From positions 1-44,254 of the forward strand of contig RFON01000021.1 in the NCBI GenBank assembly GCA_009926625.1: DNA of 44,254 bases, given 5' to 3'. The DNA comes from Planctomycetota bacterium. GTDB taxonomy: Bacteria; Planctomycetota; Phycisphaerae; Phycisphaerales; SM1A02. The notes beneath the pieces were generated by a model that saw nothing but the letters and a program-made list of their open reading frames with translations, had not been told where the DNA came from and made no database searches. A program made the position numbers and the translations under genes. This document shows positions 42,838 through 44,254 of this stretch, piece after piece. How positions within the stretch are numbered: position 1 is the first letter of the stretch; each line of letters begins with the position of its first letter.

Positions 42838-44254
42838 GCGCTGCGGATCCCGATCTCGGCTACCGATCACCGCTCGAGACACGAAACGCCACCGCCGCCA
42901 TGCGCGCCATCTGGAGCGAGCATCGCCGCTTCACCACCTGGCGACGCGTCTGGCTGGCCCTGGCGCAGGCGCAGTCCGAACTGGGGCTCCATGTCACGCA
43001 AGAGCAGGTTGATGCGATCCGTGCGCAGGTCGAATGCGTGGACATCGCCGCAGCCGCTCGTCACGAACGGCGCCTCCGTCACGATGTGATGGCGCATGTC
43101 CATGCACTCGCGGATCAGGCGCCAGTCGCACGCGCCATCATCCACCTCGGTTCGACGAGTCAGGACATCGTCTGCAATGCCGATGCGCTCCTCCAGCGCG
43201 ACGCGCTGCAACTGGTCGCGGGTCGCCTCGCGCGCGTGATCGATCGGCTTGCCACATTTGCCGCAGCGCACCGCGATCTGCCGGTCCTCGGATTCACGCA
43301 CTATCAACCCGCGCAGCCGCTGACCATGGGTCGTCGCGCGGCGCAGTGGGCGCAGGAGTTTGCCACGGCGCTGCATGAGATCGAGCATCGCATCGCAAGC
43401 CTCCGCCTGCGGGGACTGCGCGGTGCCACGGGCACGCAAGCTTCCTTCCTGTCGCTGTGCGGCGGCGACCGCGGCAAAGTCGACGCACTTGAGCGGCGTT
43501 TCACTGAACTGCTGACAGGGGAATCGGCGTCGACTTGCTCGACATGGCCGCTCACCACGCAAACCTATCCCCGCCTCTGGGATGCGCAGATGCTCTCGTC
43601 CCTTGCCACCGCTGCGGCAGCCGTTCACAAATGTGCGAACGACATTCGCCTGCTGTGCAACCTGCGCGAAGTGGACGAGCCATTCGAGAGCGAGCAGATC
43701 GGCTCGAGCGCGATGCCGTACAAGCGCAATCCGATGCGCTGTGAACGCGCGACGGGGCTCGCACGATTCGTCATGTGCATGCCGCAGAACGCGCTCGACA
43801 CGGCGGCAACACAGTGGCTTGAACGCACGCTTGACGATTCGGCGAACAGGCGGCTGTCGATACCCGAGGCGTTCCTCGCGCTCGATGGCGCGCTCGAGGT
43901 GATGGCGGATGTGTGCGGTGGACTCGTGGTGCATCCGCTGCAGTGCGCCCGTCGCATCGAAGCTGAACTCCCCTTCCTTGCCACGGAGGAGTTCATCCTT
44001 GCTTCCGTCGCGCGCGGCGGCGATCGGCAGCAGGCGCACGAGGCGATCCGCAAGCATGCGCAGGACACGACTGCTCACATGAAGGCAACGGGCGCGGCCA
44101 ACGACTTGGTGGCGCGACTCGGCGGCGATCCGGCGTTTCGCGGCATCGATCTCGGAGCGCTGCTCAAGCCCGAGCGGTTCGTGGGGCGTTCAGCCGAGCA
44201 AGTGGACCGCTTCCTCGCGGATGTTGTCGCGCCCATTCGTGCGCGCTTCGGGGG
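42834..44254 (+). CDS. purB: adenylosuccinate lyase (3' end outside the window)
   Basis: The frame is open from ATG 42834 to the window edge, 473 codons without stop. The protein starts MSAADPDLGYRSPLETRNATAAMR and has HLGSTSQDIVCNAD (about 104-117), GFTHYQPAQP (H156) and the lyase signature GSSAMPYKRNP (about 290-300), all of the fumarase/aspartase superfamily. PurB cleaves SAICAR and adenylosuccinate in purine synthesis. The length is already near full, so only a few residues are missing. The ATG overlaps the plsY stop as ATGA. It is the last gene visible in the run from pfkA. Confidence 0.93.
   Translation, partial: MSAADPDLGYRSPLETRNATAAMRAIWSEHRRFTTWRRVWLALAQAQSELGLHVTQEQVDAIRAQVECVDIAAAARHERRLRHDVMAHVHALADQAPVARAIIHLGSTSQDIVCNADALLQRDALQLVAGRLARVIDRLATFAAAHRDLPVLGFTHYQPAQPLTMGRRAAQWAQEFATALHEIEHRIASLRLRGLRGATGTQASFLSLCGGDRGKVDALERRFTELLTGESASTCSTWPLTTQTYPRLWDAQMLSSLATAAAAVHKCANDIRLLCNLREVDEPFESEQIGSSAMPYKRNPMRCERATGLARFVMCMPQNALDTAATQWLERTLDDSANRRLSIPEAFLALDGALEVMADVCGGLVVHPLQCARRIEAELPFLATEEFILASVARGGDRQQAHEAIRKHAQDTTAHMKATGAANDLVARLGGDPAFRGIDLGALLKPERFVGRSAEQVDRFLADVVAPIRARFG

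Overview
The window reads as a GC-rich chromosomal segment of a planctomycete, most likely of class Phycisphaerae. The clearest pointers are two exported proteins ending in a PAPGA-hydrophobic-RRR tail (a PEP-CTERM-like sorting signal), two exported proteins ending in paired dockerin-like calcium loops of the type DxDGDGxxxxxDLAxLLGAWG, a prepilin-like protein with the RRGFTIVELL leader, and housekeeping genes scattered singly instead of in the usual operons. This taxonomic reading is inference from protein style. No rRNA, CRISPR array, insertion sequence or phage gene was seen, and the window looks like ordinary chromosome with dense, tightly overlapped genes.

Layout. 1-5450: a class IV aminotransferase coupled to a small membrane-anchored protein (minus), an ABC-F ATPase (plus), then an ECF sigma factor with a downstream membrane anti-sigma-like protein (minus), separated by a small reading frame that tiles the gap exactly. 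5743-10740: prepilin-like protein, membrane-anchored endonuclease/exonuclease/phosphatase-fold protein, a frameshifted CysQ/inositol-monophosphatase family gene, and dnaK with a strong terminator. 10808-14052: an overlapping MoxR/ChlI-like AAA ATPase and VWA-domain protein pair. 14108-16711: three exported proteins, one dockerin-like and two with PEP-CTERM-like tails. 17019-25587: ptsI, a large ribonuclease E/G, dxr and a large RseP-type site-2 protease. 25622-29962: SDR oxidoreductase, smpB and a secreted zinc metalloprotease with a dockerin-like tail.

30006-31898: tRNA-Leu(GAG) with its own promoter-like box and terminator, queE, then a minus-strand operon of pseudouridine synthase, FmdB-like protein and DUF429-like nuclease. 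32985-37579: an envelope-looking operon of a lipoprotein with twelve G(D/N)DxY repeats, a YihY/BrkB membrane protein, a STAS protein and a small lipoprotein, followed by an isolated nuoB. 37629-44254: a class I aminotransferase (minus), then a plus-strand run of pfkA, a HAD phosphatase, a heptosyltransferase-like GT9 enzyme, plsY and the 5' part of purB, which runs off the window end.

Many adjacent genes share ATGA, GTGA or TGATG junctions (1088, 7575, 31665, 36344, 36721, 41017, 42834), so translational coupling is a general feature here and helped to choose starts. The most unusual items are the 27-residue-repeat lipoprotein and its operon, the small frame tiled between sigma and anti-sigma genes, the AAA/VWA pair, the disrupted CysQ-like gene, and several enzymes with changed key residues.
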